NCBI GenBank assembly: GCA_946803715.1
Contig: CAMPET010000017.1
Coordinates: forward strand, 454,691-511,887
Direction of reading: 5' to 3'
DNA length: 57,197 bases
DNA from: Beroe ovata
Taxonomy: Eukaryota > Ctenophora > Nuda > Beroida > Beroidae
Part shown: positions 1 through 10,980 of the stretch, in pieces
Numbering within the stretch: the first letter of the stretch is position 1
Layout of the letters: every line of letters starts with the position of its first letter
Translations under genes and position numbers: made by a program
Notes under the pieces: generated by a model
The model's database searches: none
Seen by the model: the letters and a program-made list of their open reading frames with translations, nothing else
Told to the model about the DNA's origin: nothing

Positions 1-16
1 TGTGTGTGTGTGTGTG
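1..16. repeat. (TG)n microsatellite at the window edge
   Basis: A run of TG dinucleotides opens the window. The array is cut by the window edge, so its full length is unknown. It lies in what should be an intron of the Tousled-like kinase gene, downstream of that gene's last visible exon. Confidence 0.9.
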
Positions 17-234
17 GGATATCATTAACGCGTAATCATAGGGTGGACCAATTGTTTTTATGTACCCGCATTGCCATATAGGGGATAATAAGTTTTGATA
101 CATTGTCATTAGATCTATTTTGACAGCAACAAGGCAGATTAAAATATTGATATAAGTGTTGGGTACGAACAGCTGCTAATGTAACCTTACTCAATACTCT
201 AACACAAAGCTATAGACGGATCGTTGGATCTCAC

Positions 235-470
235 ATTGCAACATTCAACACTCACAGCAACCCAATTACAGCAACCCAATCACTTATCACAGCAACAGTC
301 AACACTCACAGCAACCCAATTACAGCAACCCAATCAATGCAACACGTAACAACACTCCCCAGAGTAACCCCTCATAGCAACCCCCACACAGCAACCCAAT
401 CACAGCAACAGTCAACACTCACAGCAACCCTATCACAGCAACCCAATCACAGCAACATACCCGTTAACCC
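235..470. repeat. Minisatellite, unit about 14 bp (CAGCAACCCAATCA)
   Basis: Imperfect direct copies of a CAGCAACCCAATCA-like unit recur through this stretch, interspersed with variant units ending in GTCAACACT. There are no conserved spacers, so it is not a CRISPR array. The repeat begins right at the 3' end of the last visible Tousled-like kinase exon, and reading the exon on into the repeat soon meets a stop codon. The repeat is therefore most likely intronic. Confidence 0.8.
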
Positions 471-3400
471 AATCCTCCTGGTAGTGTGCACCTGACCGCA
501 CCGTGTTGTATTGTCCTAGTCGGAGTTTGTTGTTGTTACACCGCTCCCTCGACTCCTTGCTGTACCGCTCAACCTGAGAGAAACACACAATTAGTTAGTG
601 CAACTTCTTCTTCAGTGGTTAAAACACGCTCCTTCAGTTAATTGTTTAATTGGGCTAATTGTTAAATTGGGTTAATTGTTTAATTGGGTTAATTACAGCA
701 ACTTCTTCACAGAAGAGAGGACGGAGACAGAATCAAATATAGCAACTCGAACTGGCCCAGTTCAACTGGGGCTTCGGGTGAAGCTCTTTCCAGGGGAGCG
801 GAAACAGAGTCAATTTCTAAGCGGGTCGGACCTCGCCCTGAGCCCTCCCTCGCCAGGAGTCAGAGCACTGCCAGCGTATGAATTCGGGTAATTTCAAATG
901 ATACGATTAAGTTTACAAAAATCTGGACAAATTTCCGCAGCTACCTTTTCTAAGAGCAAAGACTTCAGCTCGTTTTGGCACTCCGAATATCGCTGTCGTT
1001 CTTGTTCCAGTTCCCTCGTGAACTCCGCTTCCCTTTGCTTGTACTGATTCTGCGGCGACAAATCTCATAGTCATTTCAGATTGTCAATCTTGTCAGAGTG
1101 GCGTCATTTTGTCAAATAGTTGTCATGGTTATTTCAATCTGCCATACTGTTGTGTGCATCTCAGTGTTCACGACATGGTTATTGGTCAGGTCTTCCAACT
1201 TGGTGACACCAGTCACCATCATGAATTTTTGCAAGGTGACTTCTGTGAAGGGTGTGAAGTATAGTCGCTAGAATAACTTCAAGTTCGTGATCTAGAATTT
1301 TGAGTTCGGAAGGAAGGTGCAATTACGAAATTTGGGTTATATCACAACTCCAGTTTTCTAAGTTCTTATTTCTCATTTCTGGTCCAATTCTGTCCATAAT
1401 TTCACCATCGCACAGACATGAAACAGACATAAGATTCTACTGAATAAATCGTAAGTTCTAATACCATGTATATTTCTCAAACAAAAAACTACTGCATAAT
1501 AACATCCTCTGACAGACTTTAGCAGGAGCTCGCTTCACAGCTGAACTTAGTGCACATCCCCCAGAAATACTCGGCCTGACTGGCTCTGCCCGGTTCCGCG
1601 TACAGGGCCATCCGTCCTCCCTTCTCACAGAGACCTGCGTCTCCCTGATCTGTTGCCCCGTCACATATGTCACAGGACGGGTGATCGAAACAGTACTGGA
1701 CTGCGGGTGATCCATTGTCGCCAATCACGATGCAGAAAGGAACAGGTTGGTTTCCGCCTGCGTTACGGCAGAAGTTGTGGTTTCCGTCACTTGGCATGTC
1801 CGTGGTGTCGAAACTGTTTCCGAGGAAGAACGCCATGCCAGCCTGTCCATCAATCCACATGGACATCCAGTTCGTGCATGTTTTACCAAGCACACTTTTA
1901 CTCTTCACACCATTGTAAGTGAGTCCATTGCCTACATACTTCTCGGTGAGGCTAGCTGCGGGCACACACTTGGGAAGTAACCTGGTATCCGGTTTATAAA
2001 CCTCCTGAACCACACACTCCATGGATTCGGGTCCTAGGAGGACATATCCTGGCCGGCACTCAAACCTAAACTCAGCCCGGGGCTCCAGGTATGGTTTTTT
2101 CGATTTCTGTACGACTCTCCCATTAGGGATGTTCGGTTTGGCGCACTTCCCCTGGACCAATTCTTGTGATCGTGTACGGGGAGGGGCCGGCTTCTGGTCA
2201 GGGCAAGTCTCGCAAGTCTTAGGACAGAATCTACTAACACTCGGACACATCGGGTCACCTGGACCACTGAGAGTAGCGCAAGACTGTTTCTTATCCACAC
2301 ATGGCTTTCTCCTTTCTAGATCCACCAAATTGTTCCCATCCCTGGAGGAGTCTACAGTTTCAGCACTTCTCTTCTTTCTGCCAGTGGAGACGCAGAAACT
2401 CTGGCTCGTACATGTTTTGAGCTCCTCACAGTACCGCGGTCTATCTGCTGGACATCTAGTTTTAGGATGGACCCCATCCTTGCCTCCCTGCCTCACTTCC
2501 GTCATCATAACTACCAAATTCTCCTCTATACCACATACATTCTTCCCTCGCGCAATCCGGAAATACCCATCCTCACCCCAGCTCTTCCCGTGACTGTTCT
2601 TCACGATCCAGTAATCGGGGGTGTACCCGACTATCAGCACGGCATGATCACACCCTCCCGCTACCTCTACATCATCATACACACCCCCTGTGTAACTCCC
2701 AACCCTACACTCATTCCTCTCACCACTCGCTTCACCACTCCACGCTAGACAGGTGATCACAGATCCCTTCGTGTACACGTGATACTCTACATCCGCCACG
2801 CCAATACTCATGAACCCGGTGACCTTAACTTTGATGAGTCCATCTGGGGTGGTCCCTGCTTTGCACGTCCCCACTCGCTCATTCACCGCTCCATACTCCC
2901 CGTAGTCATCCTCAGTAGCCAGATGATCGACATTGGCGAGGTACTGGGTGACGAGTTTAAAATCACCCCCGGTACACCCAGCAAAATAGCATTCCGTCAA
3001 CTCCTGGGCGGAGAAATTCACAGCCTCGCCCGTGTGTTTGTAGTATGCTATCTCCAGGGCAGCCATGGTGGCCTGGAGGTAACAATTTCCACACACCCCC
3101 TGGTATACTACTCGGACTGGAACTTCGTCCCTCACATCATATGAAGCAGGAACTGTGACATCCTCTCGTTTAAATAGCTCCTGATTAGCGCCGTCAGCGA
3201 CGTAGTCATCAGGCACGTCCTTGTCCTTTTTAGCTCCGTTCATTTTGTCCTTTTCTTCTGCTTCGTACATGTAATCCAAGTTCGCATCGGGACACGGATT
3301 GGTAAATTCCTCCGTCATTTCGGCACATTTATCGGAGAATATCTCGAGACGGTACTCGTAGTTTTCCTCATCCAGAACCACTCCATCCATCTTCAGGATT

Positions 3401-3543
3401 TCGTCAAATCTGTTCTGTATCAAGTCCTCGCTTGCAGTCACGCACATGACGGTAAGGAGGGCTGATACGCCAGCCAAGTACATAGTGCTGAAATGTAGGG
3501 AAATAGTGCAGAGGGAAGATTTGAATTGCTACTCGCTGTGACC

Positions 3544-3583
<40 letters not shown>

Positions 3584-3584
3584 G

Positions 3585-3642
<58 letters not shown>

Positions 3643-5807
3643 ATAAGATAGAATAAGAAAGAGAGGTAGAAATTAAATACTATCAGCCACGATAAGTGGC
3701 AAGAATTGAGCAAACAGCAAGAGAAGTTTGTTTATATCATCACTACCCTGTCATGATCTCACGTGCCCGATATAACTACACAAAGAACAAATTAGGCACC
3801 AGTTCAAAGTGCCTAGCAAAGCAGTAATAAGTACCCTCACGTCCCAAATGGTTTATTCTCAACGCGCGCGCGTAAAATTTCCCTAAGTGCGCCATTAGTG
3901 CTTTACTTGTCAATGAACATATCATTACTGTCCTTAAAACGATTGATGATAGTCAAACTACTAACAAAGAAATAAATTTACCCACCACACGAGTTATGGC
4001 CAATGACAAATATTTCGTGACCCGCCCCCCCTGACCACTGTCCCCCACACACACAAAACCTGACCTGCTAGTGGCTAACAACCTCAAATTATCCGAAAAA
4101 AAGCTTGGATAAATATATAACTTGCCCCACCTACTACACGAGTTCTACGTTTTATTTATTTACCAAGCACTACGAACTCCGGTTAATAAGGAAGTATCTC
4201 ATGTCTACGATTGTGCATTGGATGCCGCATAGTAGGCATGCGAATTCTCCGATACGCGAAAATTCTAAATCCCAAATTTATCAATGCCGATGTTAAGGTT
4301 TCCGGTCAAAAAATAATATTATAGCGTTACCATTTTACCATAATGACGGTACCATAGTGGCGCGTCATCACTGGTGACAAACCTGTAAGTTCTCGACTGT
4401 TCGCCTGAGCTCCACAACGAGCTGTGCCGATTCCGATGGAGGGGGCGGCATCCGACTCTCCTCTAACCTCCTGATGTCTTGCCCCGTTACTACCGTCTGG
4501 AAAATCGGGGTTAGGGAGGGGAGAGTGAGGGGTTAGGGAGGGGAAGTGAGGGGTTAGGGTGAGGGGTTAGGGAGGGGAGAGTGAGGGGTGGGTGAAGGGA
4601 GGGGTGGGATAGGATGTGGGGAGGGTGGAGTGTCGAGAGTGTGAGCAATGGGGCGAGAGTGTGGGGATGAGACAAAGTTTTCGAAAATGGAGAGAGTTAC
4701 GATCAGTGGAGTGAAAACTGAGTGCGGAGAGAAGGAGGGGAGTTTCCCAAATCTCCAACAACTCCCTACCTGACTTCCAGTATCAGTGACGGAAACGGAG
4801 GTGGAATGGAAGGAGGAATTGGAGTCGTTCATGGAGAAGTGACAAAGGGAAACGTCCTGAAGACCGCCCATCGGGCTCATGTATTTGTCTACCGCTCCTG
4901 CTCCCTCCTAGGGTGGAATGTGGTTAGCACTCTGATACGAGGATTCAATAGGGAACGGTACTTTTGGGGAGGAGCCAAAAATGGTTTTGATCACTTTGAT
5001 TGAAATATTCACTACTCTCAAAAACAAAAATTAATCCGGAAAAGGGGATTATTCAAAATTAGGTGGCACAATTCCAATAGGCGCAGTCGAGAGCAATTCG
5101 TATGACGGCGAAAAACACAACTTACGCATTCTGAATGACCGTGCTGATCGTTTTTCTTGGAACTACCATTCATGTTATCCATCTGGGGGTTATTGCTCTG
5201 AAATAGCGGACAGGCTAATTTGTCTATTCGGGAAGATTCCAAAATCATTTGATAATTTTCTTATGATAATTTTATTCATCATGGCCAGGGCTTCAAATTA
5301 TGTTTCTGATCAAAATAACCTCAATCCGATCAAAAACACAACACTACAGACAACACACGTACCTTAAAATATTCGCTGATTTTCCTGCCGGCCCTATTCC
5401 CCGGACTCTTCACCCCGTCCATATCCAGTCTCCGTCTTTTCCTCTCCGTGACTCCAGCTCCAGCGGGCGACATCATCCCCTCCTGGGAGACGCTGTTGTC
5501 GCTGAACTCGTGCAGACCTAGACTCTGAGGATAGCGAGGGAGGGTTGAGAAGTGGGACTTCAGCTCGGGGATAGCAAGGGAGGGTTGAGGAATGGGACAG
5601 AATTCACAGACCAAGAGTCAAGACTCTGCGATATGGGGAGGGAGGGAGGAGTGAGAAATGGGACAGAGTTAAACTGGGGCCATGTTCAATTATAGTCTGA
5701 ATATTAAATCATAGGACACACAGATAAACCTGGAAGACCCATCTCACCTTAGAATCGGAATCGAGTTTCCGTGTTGGCATAGCTGGAGGCTGAACCGGCG
5801 AGGAATT
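457..5807 (-). CDS. TLK: Tousled-like kinase, N-terminal half (partial)
   Basis: Six phase-0 exons read on the minus strand: 5748-5807, 5363-5524, 4770-4907, 4383-4496, 945-1049 and about 457-573, together 232 codons. The encoded order matches TLK1/TLK2: a basic stretch ending in the motif KISEYF (KISDYF in vertebrates), a Ser-rich linker, a coiled coil rich in Glu/Arg/Lys, and the segment LRLGQYNTVRSGAHYQEDW, which lines up with the conserved LRLGHFTTVRHGASF region. TLKs are nuclear Ser/Thr kinases that phosphorylate the histone chaperone ASF1, and the coiled coil mediates dimerisation. The kinase domain must lie left of base 1, and the first coding exon was not found. The donor of the last visible exon (TAT|GTTGCT) is weak and tentative. 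The intron at 1050-4382 contains a whole protease gene. Confidence 0.85.
1519..3483 (-). CDS. Secreted papain-family (C1A) cysteine protease with ShK, sushi and kringle-like modules
   Basis: One uninterrupted 654-residue reading frame starts with a signal peptide (residues 1 to about 17). The papain domain spans about 111-330 and carries all the active-site residues: Gln128 (oxyanion hole) and Cys134 in QGVCGNCY, His280 in CDHAV, and Asn296 in VKNSHGKSWG. The Trp that normally follows the catalytic Cys is Tyr135. A six-Cys ShK-like module lies at about 395-427, a sushi/CCP module at about 447-506 and a kringle-like module at about 516-604. A dibasic RKKRS site at 369-373 sits between protease and tail and could be processed. 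The family cleaves peptide bonds in lysosomes or outside the cell. The added modules suggest extracellular or mucus binding, which is inference. The gene is intronless and sits inside an intron of the Tousled-like kinase on the same strand. ShK folds also occur in some toxins, but here the module is an accessory domain of an enzyme. Confidence 0.92.
   Translation of the reverse strand: MYLAGVSALLTVMCVTASEDLIQNRFDEILKMDGVVLDEENYEYRLEIFSDKCAEMTEEFTNPCPDANLDYMYEAEEKDKMNGAKKDKDVPDDYVADGANQELFKREDVTVPASYDVRDEVPVRVVYQGVCGNCYLQATMAALEIAYYKHTGEAVNFSAQELTECYFAGCTGGDFKLVTQYLANVDHLATEDDYGEYGAVNERVGTCKAGTTPDGLIKVKVTGFMSIGVADVEYHVYTKGSVITCLAWSGEASGERNECRVGSYTGGVYDDVEVAGGCDHAVLIVGYTPDYWIVKNSHGKSWGEDGYFRIARGKNVCGIEENLVVMMTEVRQGGKDGVHPKTRCPADRPRYCEELKTCTSQSFCVSTGRKKRSAETVDSSRDGNNLVDLERRKPCVDKKQSCATLSGPGDPMCPSVSRFCPKTCETCPDQKPAPPRTRSQELVQGKCAKPNIPNGRVVQKSKKPYLEPRAEFRFECRPGYVLLGPESMECVVQEVYKPDTRLLPKCVPAASLTEKYVGNGLTYNGVKSKSVLGKTCTNWMSMWIDGQAGMAFFLGNSFDTTDMPSDGNHNFCRNAGGNQPVPFCIVIGDNGSPAVQYCFDHPSCDICDGATDQGDAGLCEKGGRMALYAEPGRASQAEYFWGMCTKFSCEASSC
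3544..3642. repeat. (GATA)n microsatellite
   Basis: About 25 nearly perfect GATA units lie 60 bp upstream of the start codon of the nested cysteine protease gene. The array is therefore in its promoter or 5' UTR region. Confidence 0.95.
3643..4382. other. Non-coding: rest of the TLK intron and upstream region of the nested protease
   Basis: No credible coding exon was seen on either strand. The stretch is AT-rich with a short GC-rich alternation (AACGCGCGCGCG near 3860). It must hold the promoter of the nested protease gene if that gene is independently transcribed. No confident TATA box or other element was recognised. Confidence 0.5.
4500..4625 (-). repeat. Pyrimidine-rich (minus strand) minisatellite before a TLK 3' splice site
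   Basis: Units of the type GGGTTAGGGAGGGGAGAGTGAG on the plus strand give CT-rich sequence in the sense (minus) direction. The tract lies directly upstream of the acceptor of exon 4383-4496. Similar tracts occupy the same position in several other introns of this window. Confidence 0.75.
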
Positions 5808-7679
5808 CTGAAATACCGGAGGAAAATAATTCATGAAACGAACACTAAACAATGGTAAATTATAATTAAACTAGAGGTACAAATCATCATAATTAGTGTG
5901 TGTCATATGCACTCATATCAAATTTCGAGAGTACATCGCCATACAAATTGCTGAAATCACTAAAAATACACAGCTACCAAAGTACACTGTCAATTAAATC
6001 GCATTCATAGAAGCTGACGCGAGCCTTCTATCTAAAAATAGAACAAAATATAGAACAAACCTTTCCAACAAAACGAGCTTCGAGCATTTCTCTTTTTTGT
6101 GGGTCCAACCCTTTAGGAGCATTGGGTGCTGAAATTTAATTTCATTATCGTGATTGAAACCAGATAAAACCAGAATTTTGATATGAGCGTGAATCGAAAA
6201 GAATAATACACTCAAAGCGCATGATATAAGAATTTGTTGAGAAACAATGTATGGAGAAACGAATGCTAGCAAAAGATCAAAATATAAGCGTGTATTTGTC
6301 CATCTATGATCATGGCTAGACTTCAAACTAAATGCACATACATTGACATTCGACATAGAATCAGAATTTCGCTGTCGTAGATTCTACAATTGCGCGCGCA
6401 AAACTCGCGTGAAACCAAAAGTTGAAGATAGAGCTATTTAAATAGGAATAAACAAATCCGATGCTGTAATTTCGTGGTTTAATTTTGCGCGCGCCGCGCC
6501 GCGCACAACCGGATTCGTCATTCTGGCACAGATTTTAGCAGCAGTTGGGATCTCGTTGTGATTTATTGGGTTTATTAATAGACCAGTTGTTATTTCATGT
6601 ACAGAAGGTGTTCTCACAAACGAATGAAGCAGACTTGAGCCAAATTTCGCAAATTTAGATCGAAAAACCAACCAAGTAAATCGGTCAAAAGTAAGTTGTT
6701 GAATGTTGATTAAACGGATTGCGAAAATAATACGAATTTGATATTCACACAACCAATATTCGGGAAATTGTACACAAAATTTGAAGAAAAGTGGACAGAC
6801 GGCAACAGCTTTAGAATGAATAAAATCTGAGACAAAATCGAACAGGATATTTACAATAGTTTGGAAATAACTAAGCGTCAAAAGTAAGACGTAATAGCAA
6901 GCAACGAGTGTTAAATTTAAAATTAAACATAATGAGAATTTATACCTACATGCCAATACAATATGTACATGTAACAACAAGGATGTATAGGCAGATTATG
7001 TTGCTTAAGCAACTTCAGTTCTATAGCAACGTTAGTTCTATAGTAACATCGATGTATAGTCTACGAATTTGTCGAGTGAAACTGTGAAAAAAACGGGCGT
7101 GTAAGTTGAACGTTCCATAAATGTGACGTGAGAGCAAAAACTCAAAAGTCGGAAGATTCGCCATTACTCAATCATCAAAAGCCTATAAATGCGGAACTCA
7201 AAAACCTAATAGGACAATTAAGTAACCTAGGCAATTTGATGCGTAGGGCAACAAAATTAGCTAACTAAATCATCAGGAAAGTAGGAAAAAATGAACAGCG
7301 AAATGAATCGAAGAATGAGAAACGACAAAAAAGGACCAATTTTTCCGAAATCCGACTCACTTGTATCTTTTGCAGGCTTGTTTATATTCCATGTGTTGTG
7401 TTCATCTTCTTTAACCAGTGTATTCATAGGTTACTAACCTAAAATATGTGGGAATTAAGTATGTTTGTATGTATGTATGTAATATGTATGCTATGTATAT
7501 TGTATGTATGTTAAACGACGTAAAATGATTACTATCTGTGTGCAACAACGAATAATGATATTCGACTATAACAATGACACTATACAACTGATAGCAGAAT
7601 GTATATAGCGCCGCGTATCAAGTAATAATATAATATGCAATACCAGTACAACACAGACATTGTATATACATTGAACATG

Positions 7680-7710
<31 letters not shown>

Positions 7711-8491
7711 AAGTTTGCGCGAGTGTTCATTTCTAAGCAGTTAAACTCAAAGTGTGTTCTAAAAATAGCAAATCAATCGAAGAATTTCGGACTAAAACCG
7801 ATATTTGATCCCCATCAAATAGTATCCTCTTTATAGTGTCCTCTTTATCCCAAGTGAATCCCAAAACTTAAGTTTATCCCAAAAGTGTGTAGAGCACCAA
7901 AGTGTAAAGGACTCAAACCTTTATAGGATTAGAAAACTCACCAAATCGAAATTGCGTATGCGCGACAAAAATCCAATCGATAGATTTCAAGGATGTATGA
8001 AAATAAATTAACCAAAGGTGAGAAAGTTTGAAATTCTGAATATCTAAACATTGAAAAATATATATCAAATACAACAAAATCACGACGCGAAACCGAATCA
8101 TGAACTTTCACCAACATAAAACTACCTTAAAACTTGATTTGATTCTCTCATGAGGTAACTTACCAACAACGCCCCTAATTAGCTAATTAACCCGTATTTA
8201 AGTGCTCCACCTTCCCGATTGAGTCACGGTTTCATAACTTCACAACACAACTTTATACTACACCACGAGAAAGCCTGGTGTTGCTTAAAAACCACCCAAT
8301 ATGATGCTAACTGCTAAGCAACCACCCTACATTTCGTCGAACAACCACCCAATATGTCGCCATCCCCGCCATGCAACTGCTGCTCTTCTTCAGCTTTCAT
8401 CTAGCTGGTTCTTTAGAAAAATTTCGCGTACAAAGGTAAAAACAACACCTGAAAAAATCATCACAACCCCCAGTCTTGTTACTTTCCTCTG
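5808..8491. other. Non-coding, AT-rich region between TLK and CSN8
   Basis: No reading frame with a recognisable family or consistent splice sites was found in 2.7 kb. It should contain the missing 5' exon(s) of the Tousled-like kinase and the 3' UTR of CSN8. It includes a GC-rich alternation (near 6486-6505), a short TATG-rich stretch (near 7465-7510) and a (TG)13-like microsatellite at 7681-7707. Confidence 0.5.
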
Positions 8492-9760
8492 CTACACATT
8501 TTCCAAGAACGAGATATAGCTCGCTAATTCCGCCAAACTGACCGATGATTGACTTGGCGCTTCTCCCATCGATTTCGGGATTATAACCTCTCCTTCAACC
8601 CGCCATTCAAGCAACTTTACTGCCTGCTCGAACTCCGGTCCTACTTTCAGCCCACACAGTTCTCGAAACTCCGATACTGATATAGTTTTGTACACCGTTG
8701 CGATCATTCGGAACGTCCTTTCCCTGAATGCTGATATAACAATAGTTTCTAGCGTGGAGGGGGAGGGGGAGGAGTAGACGTTGGGGTAGTCGAGAGTTAG
8801 GATGGACCTGGCAATTTGCCAGAGTGATCGGAGTTCAGGATGGGTCCGGTGAGCGGGTGAGATTCGGAACCATAGCAACCGGGCTTCGTCACGACTGTCC
8901 TGTTGAGGGAGAGGGAGTTGTGAGGGAGGGAATGAGGAGAGGGAGTTGTGAGGGAGGGAATGGGGAGAGGGAGTTGTGAGGGAGGGAATGCGGAGAGGGA
9001 GTTGTGAGGGAGGGAGTAGCGAGTAGAGGGAGTTGTGGTGGGGAGTGTGTGGGGAGGGAACGGGGAGACGCGCAAGGGGGAAGATTTCAAGGGAGTTAAG
9101 AGGAGGAGAGCCCATGGCGATGGGGAAGAAGGATCAAGGATGAAAAAGCGATGGAGAAGGAGCCAGTAGGGGGTTATTTGAGATTGAGTGAGGAATTTAG
9201 ATGGAGATTACATAATGCAATGCAGAACAATGTAGTTTGTTGCTATGACACACCTTTATGAGATGGGCCGCCAAGAGGAACTTGTAGGTATCAACACCGG
9301 GCTCCTTCGCCGATAACTCCTCCTCAAGACAGGAAGAGATGACTTGGTCAGTGTGTCCTTTGAGCAGGAGCGTCAGGAAGTCTCCTCCCTGGGGGAGTAG
9401 GGGGAGTGAGTGGTGAGGGTGAGAGGGAAGAGAGTGAGAGTAGGAGGGAGTTGGGGAGTGAGAGGGAGTGGGAGAGAGTAGGGGTGGTGAGGGATGGGAG
9501 GGAAGGGAGTGAGAGTAGGAGGGAGTAGGAGAGTGAGAGGGAGTGGGGGAGTAGGGGAGAGAGCGGATCGAGATAAGGGGAAGTGAGGAAGAGGCGAGAG
9601 CTGAAAGCGGAAGATAGAAGGGGTTAATCAGGGAAGTGTCCATCTGTTAGCAGGGTTGAGAGAATCTCATTAAAGACATGAAAAGGCCCCAAATAGGACG
9701 AAATCTGGACAGAAAACAACTCACCTTGTCCTGGATGACCTCCCCAGTGTCCACGTCCAT
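8492..9760 (-). CDS. COPS8: COP9 signalosome complex subunit 8
   Basis: Three exons (9725-9760, 9254-9388, 8492-8899) join with phase-0 GT-AG introns into a 192-residue protein, against 209 residues in human CSN8. The start MDVDTGEVIQDK comes from a small first exon. The middle exon encodes the helical segment ending in AAHLIK. The last exon carries the alignable CSN8 signatures: an ARLLWFRI-like helix, the sequence FRMIATVYKTISVSEF (where the human protein has an AF-ALVSQAYTSI-like helix), and the C-terminal YISFLEN, equivalent to human YVAFLEN. CSN8 is a PCI-type scaffold subunit of the complex that removes NEDD8 from cullin ubiquitin ligases. Both introns end in long pyrimidine-rich minisatellites. 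Confidence 0.92.
8902..9110 (-). repeat. Minisatellite GGGAGTTGTGAGGGAGGGAATG filling the CSN8 intron 2 acceptor side
   Basis: At least four near-identical copies of a unit of about 30 bp (GAGGGAGTTGTGAGGGAGGGAAT and variants) lie immediately upstream, in the sense direction, of the acceptor of exon 8492-8899. In the sense direction the repeat is a continuous CT-rich tract interrupted by CACAACT blocks. Confidence 0.85.
9391..9575 (-). repeat. Minisatellite GGGAGTGAGAG/TAGGAGGGAGT filling the CSN8 intron 1 acceptor side
   Basis: Repeated GGGAGTGAGAGTAGGAGGG-type units form a pyrimidine-rich tract in the sense direction. The tract directly abuts the 3' splice site of CSN8 exon 2 at 9388/9389. 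It has the same placement and composition as the tract in intron 2, but a different unit. Confidence 0.8.
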
Positions 9761-10075
9761 CTGGAGATCAGATCATCGGGCTACAAGGATAGGATGATGT
9801 GTAATCAACAAGTGTTCCAAGGAAAATCATTTCCTTGTGTTTTTATATAGGAGAGTCTAGGCAAGCAACACAAGGTGTTAACAAAAGGTGGAGAGTCAGC
9901 AGTTTGACTCAAATAATTCTATATGATGTTCTCGTCAAATAAACAGGTATCAAATATAACAAGACACGAGTCAGTATTTCATAAAAAAATTGCTCTGATA
10001 TCAAAATCAACAATCACGTTCGCGCATAATTCAAAAAAGTTTAAAATCTGAAAGTCTGAAGCGGAAAATTCTAAA

Positions 10076-10945
10076 CTAAAACGAAATCCTGATAATATCC
10101 CCCCTCAAACACATATCCCGAACACTTGCGAAACTTAGCCGTTCATTCCAAACCCTGGTCTTCGCCAAACAACTTCCCAACGATTTATACACGGCTGTCA
10201 CTAGAAAAACATTCCCTTCTGGCGATAAAGGAGGCGGGATTTCGTCCGAATTCTCTTCAGAAATTTCCTCAGATTGATCGTGAATAACGCCACTCTGTCC
10301 CGTGGTGACGTCACATTCAGCAATACTCTGAATCATGACGTCATCAATCACGCGTGGGTCACGCGTGATAATCTGGATGAGCTCTCTGATTGGGCAGGTT
10401 CTGATGATTGAGATGGAGGATGTGATGAACATTTGTATCGTCACGAGAACTAACTTTACCTGCGGGAGGAGGGGTGGGAATTGTTAGGGAGTGTATGGGA
10501 GTTGTTTGAGGTTGGATGGGTTGTGTGTGTGTGTGTGAGAGTTGTTAGGAAACATGTGGGACGGTGGGACGGTGGGAGGTGCTAGGGTGAGCGTGGGAGT
10601 CGTGGGGGAATGAGGAAAGTGAGACGTGAGTGCCGAGTTCTTTGAGGGTTGAGCTGGAGAGAATGGGGAAAGAGGAGGGAGTTGGGGATTGAAGTCACAT
10701 GATGATTGAAGTCACGGTGTTTGATTGAAAGTGATTGGTGAGGAGTATCAAGTTACGAGATTGTATCAAGATAAACTGATACAAAGCAGAGTTTATATCA
10801 CGCATATGAACACTCACGCATCAGCACACGTCACAAATTCGAATATTATATGCTTACACTCGTACAACCATACTGTAACACATACGTCATACATACAGTG
10901 TACACTCACTCACAAACACACGTCTTAGAGATTAGTCATTATAGA

Positions 10946-10980
<35 letters not shown>

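Noticed and set aside
235-470. CRISPR-like repeat array
   Set aside because: Units are adjacent or imperfect with no constant-length unique spacers, and the surroundings are animal genes. It is a minisatellite.
1519-3483. Reading the ShK module as a venom toxin gene
   Set aside because: The module is embedded in a complete protease chain with other adhesion-type domains. ShK domains are widespread accessory domains, and there is no evidence for a toxin.
7368-7441. Minus-strand ATG with a good GTGAGT donor as a first exon of TLK
   Set aside because: The donor is in phase 1 but the next known TLK exon (5748-5807) starts in phase 0. Forcing the join gives a stop within that exon, and no family similarity is visible.
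8492-9115. Extending CSN8 upstream through the Pro/Ser/Leu-rich frame to 9115
   Set aside because: The extra sequence is the intronic minisatellite read as protein. A good CAACAG acceptor at 8900 and the exon at 9254-9388 give the family-consistent N-terminus.
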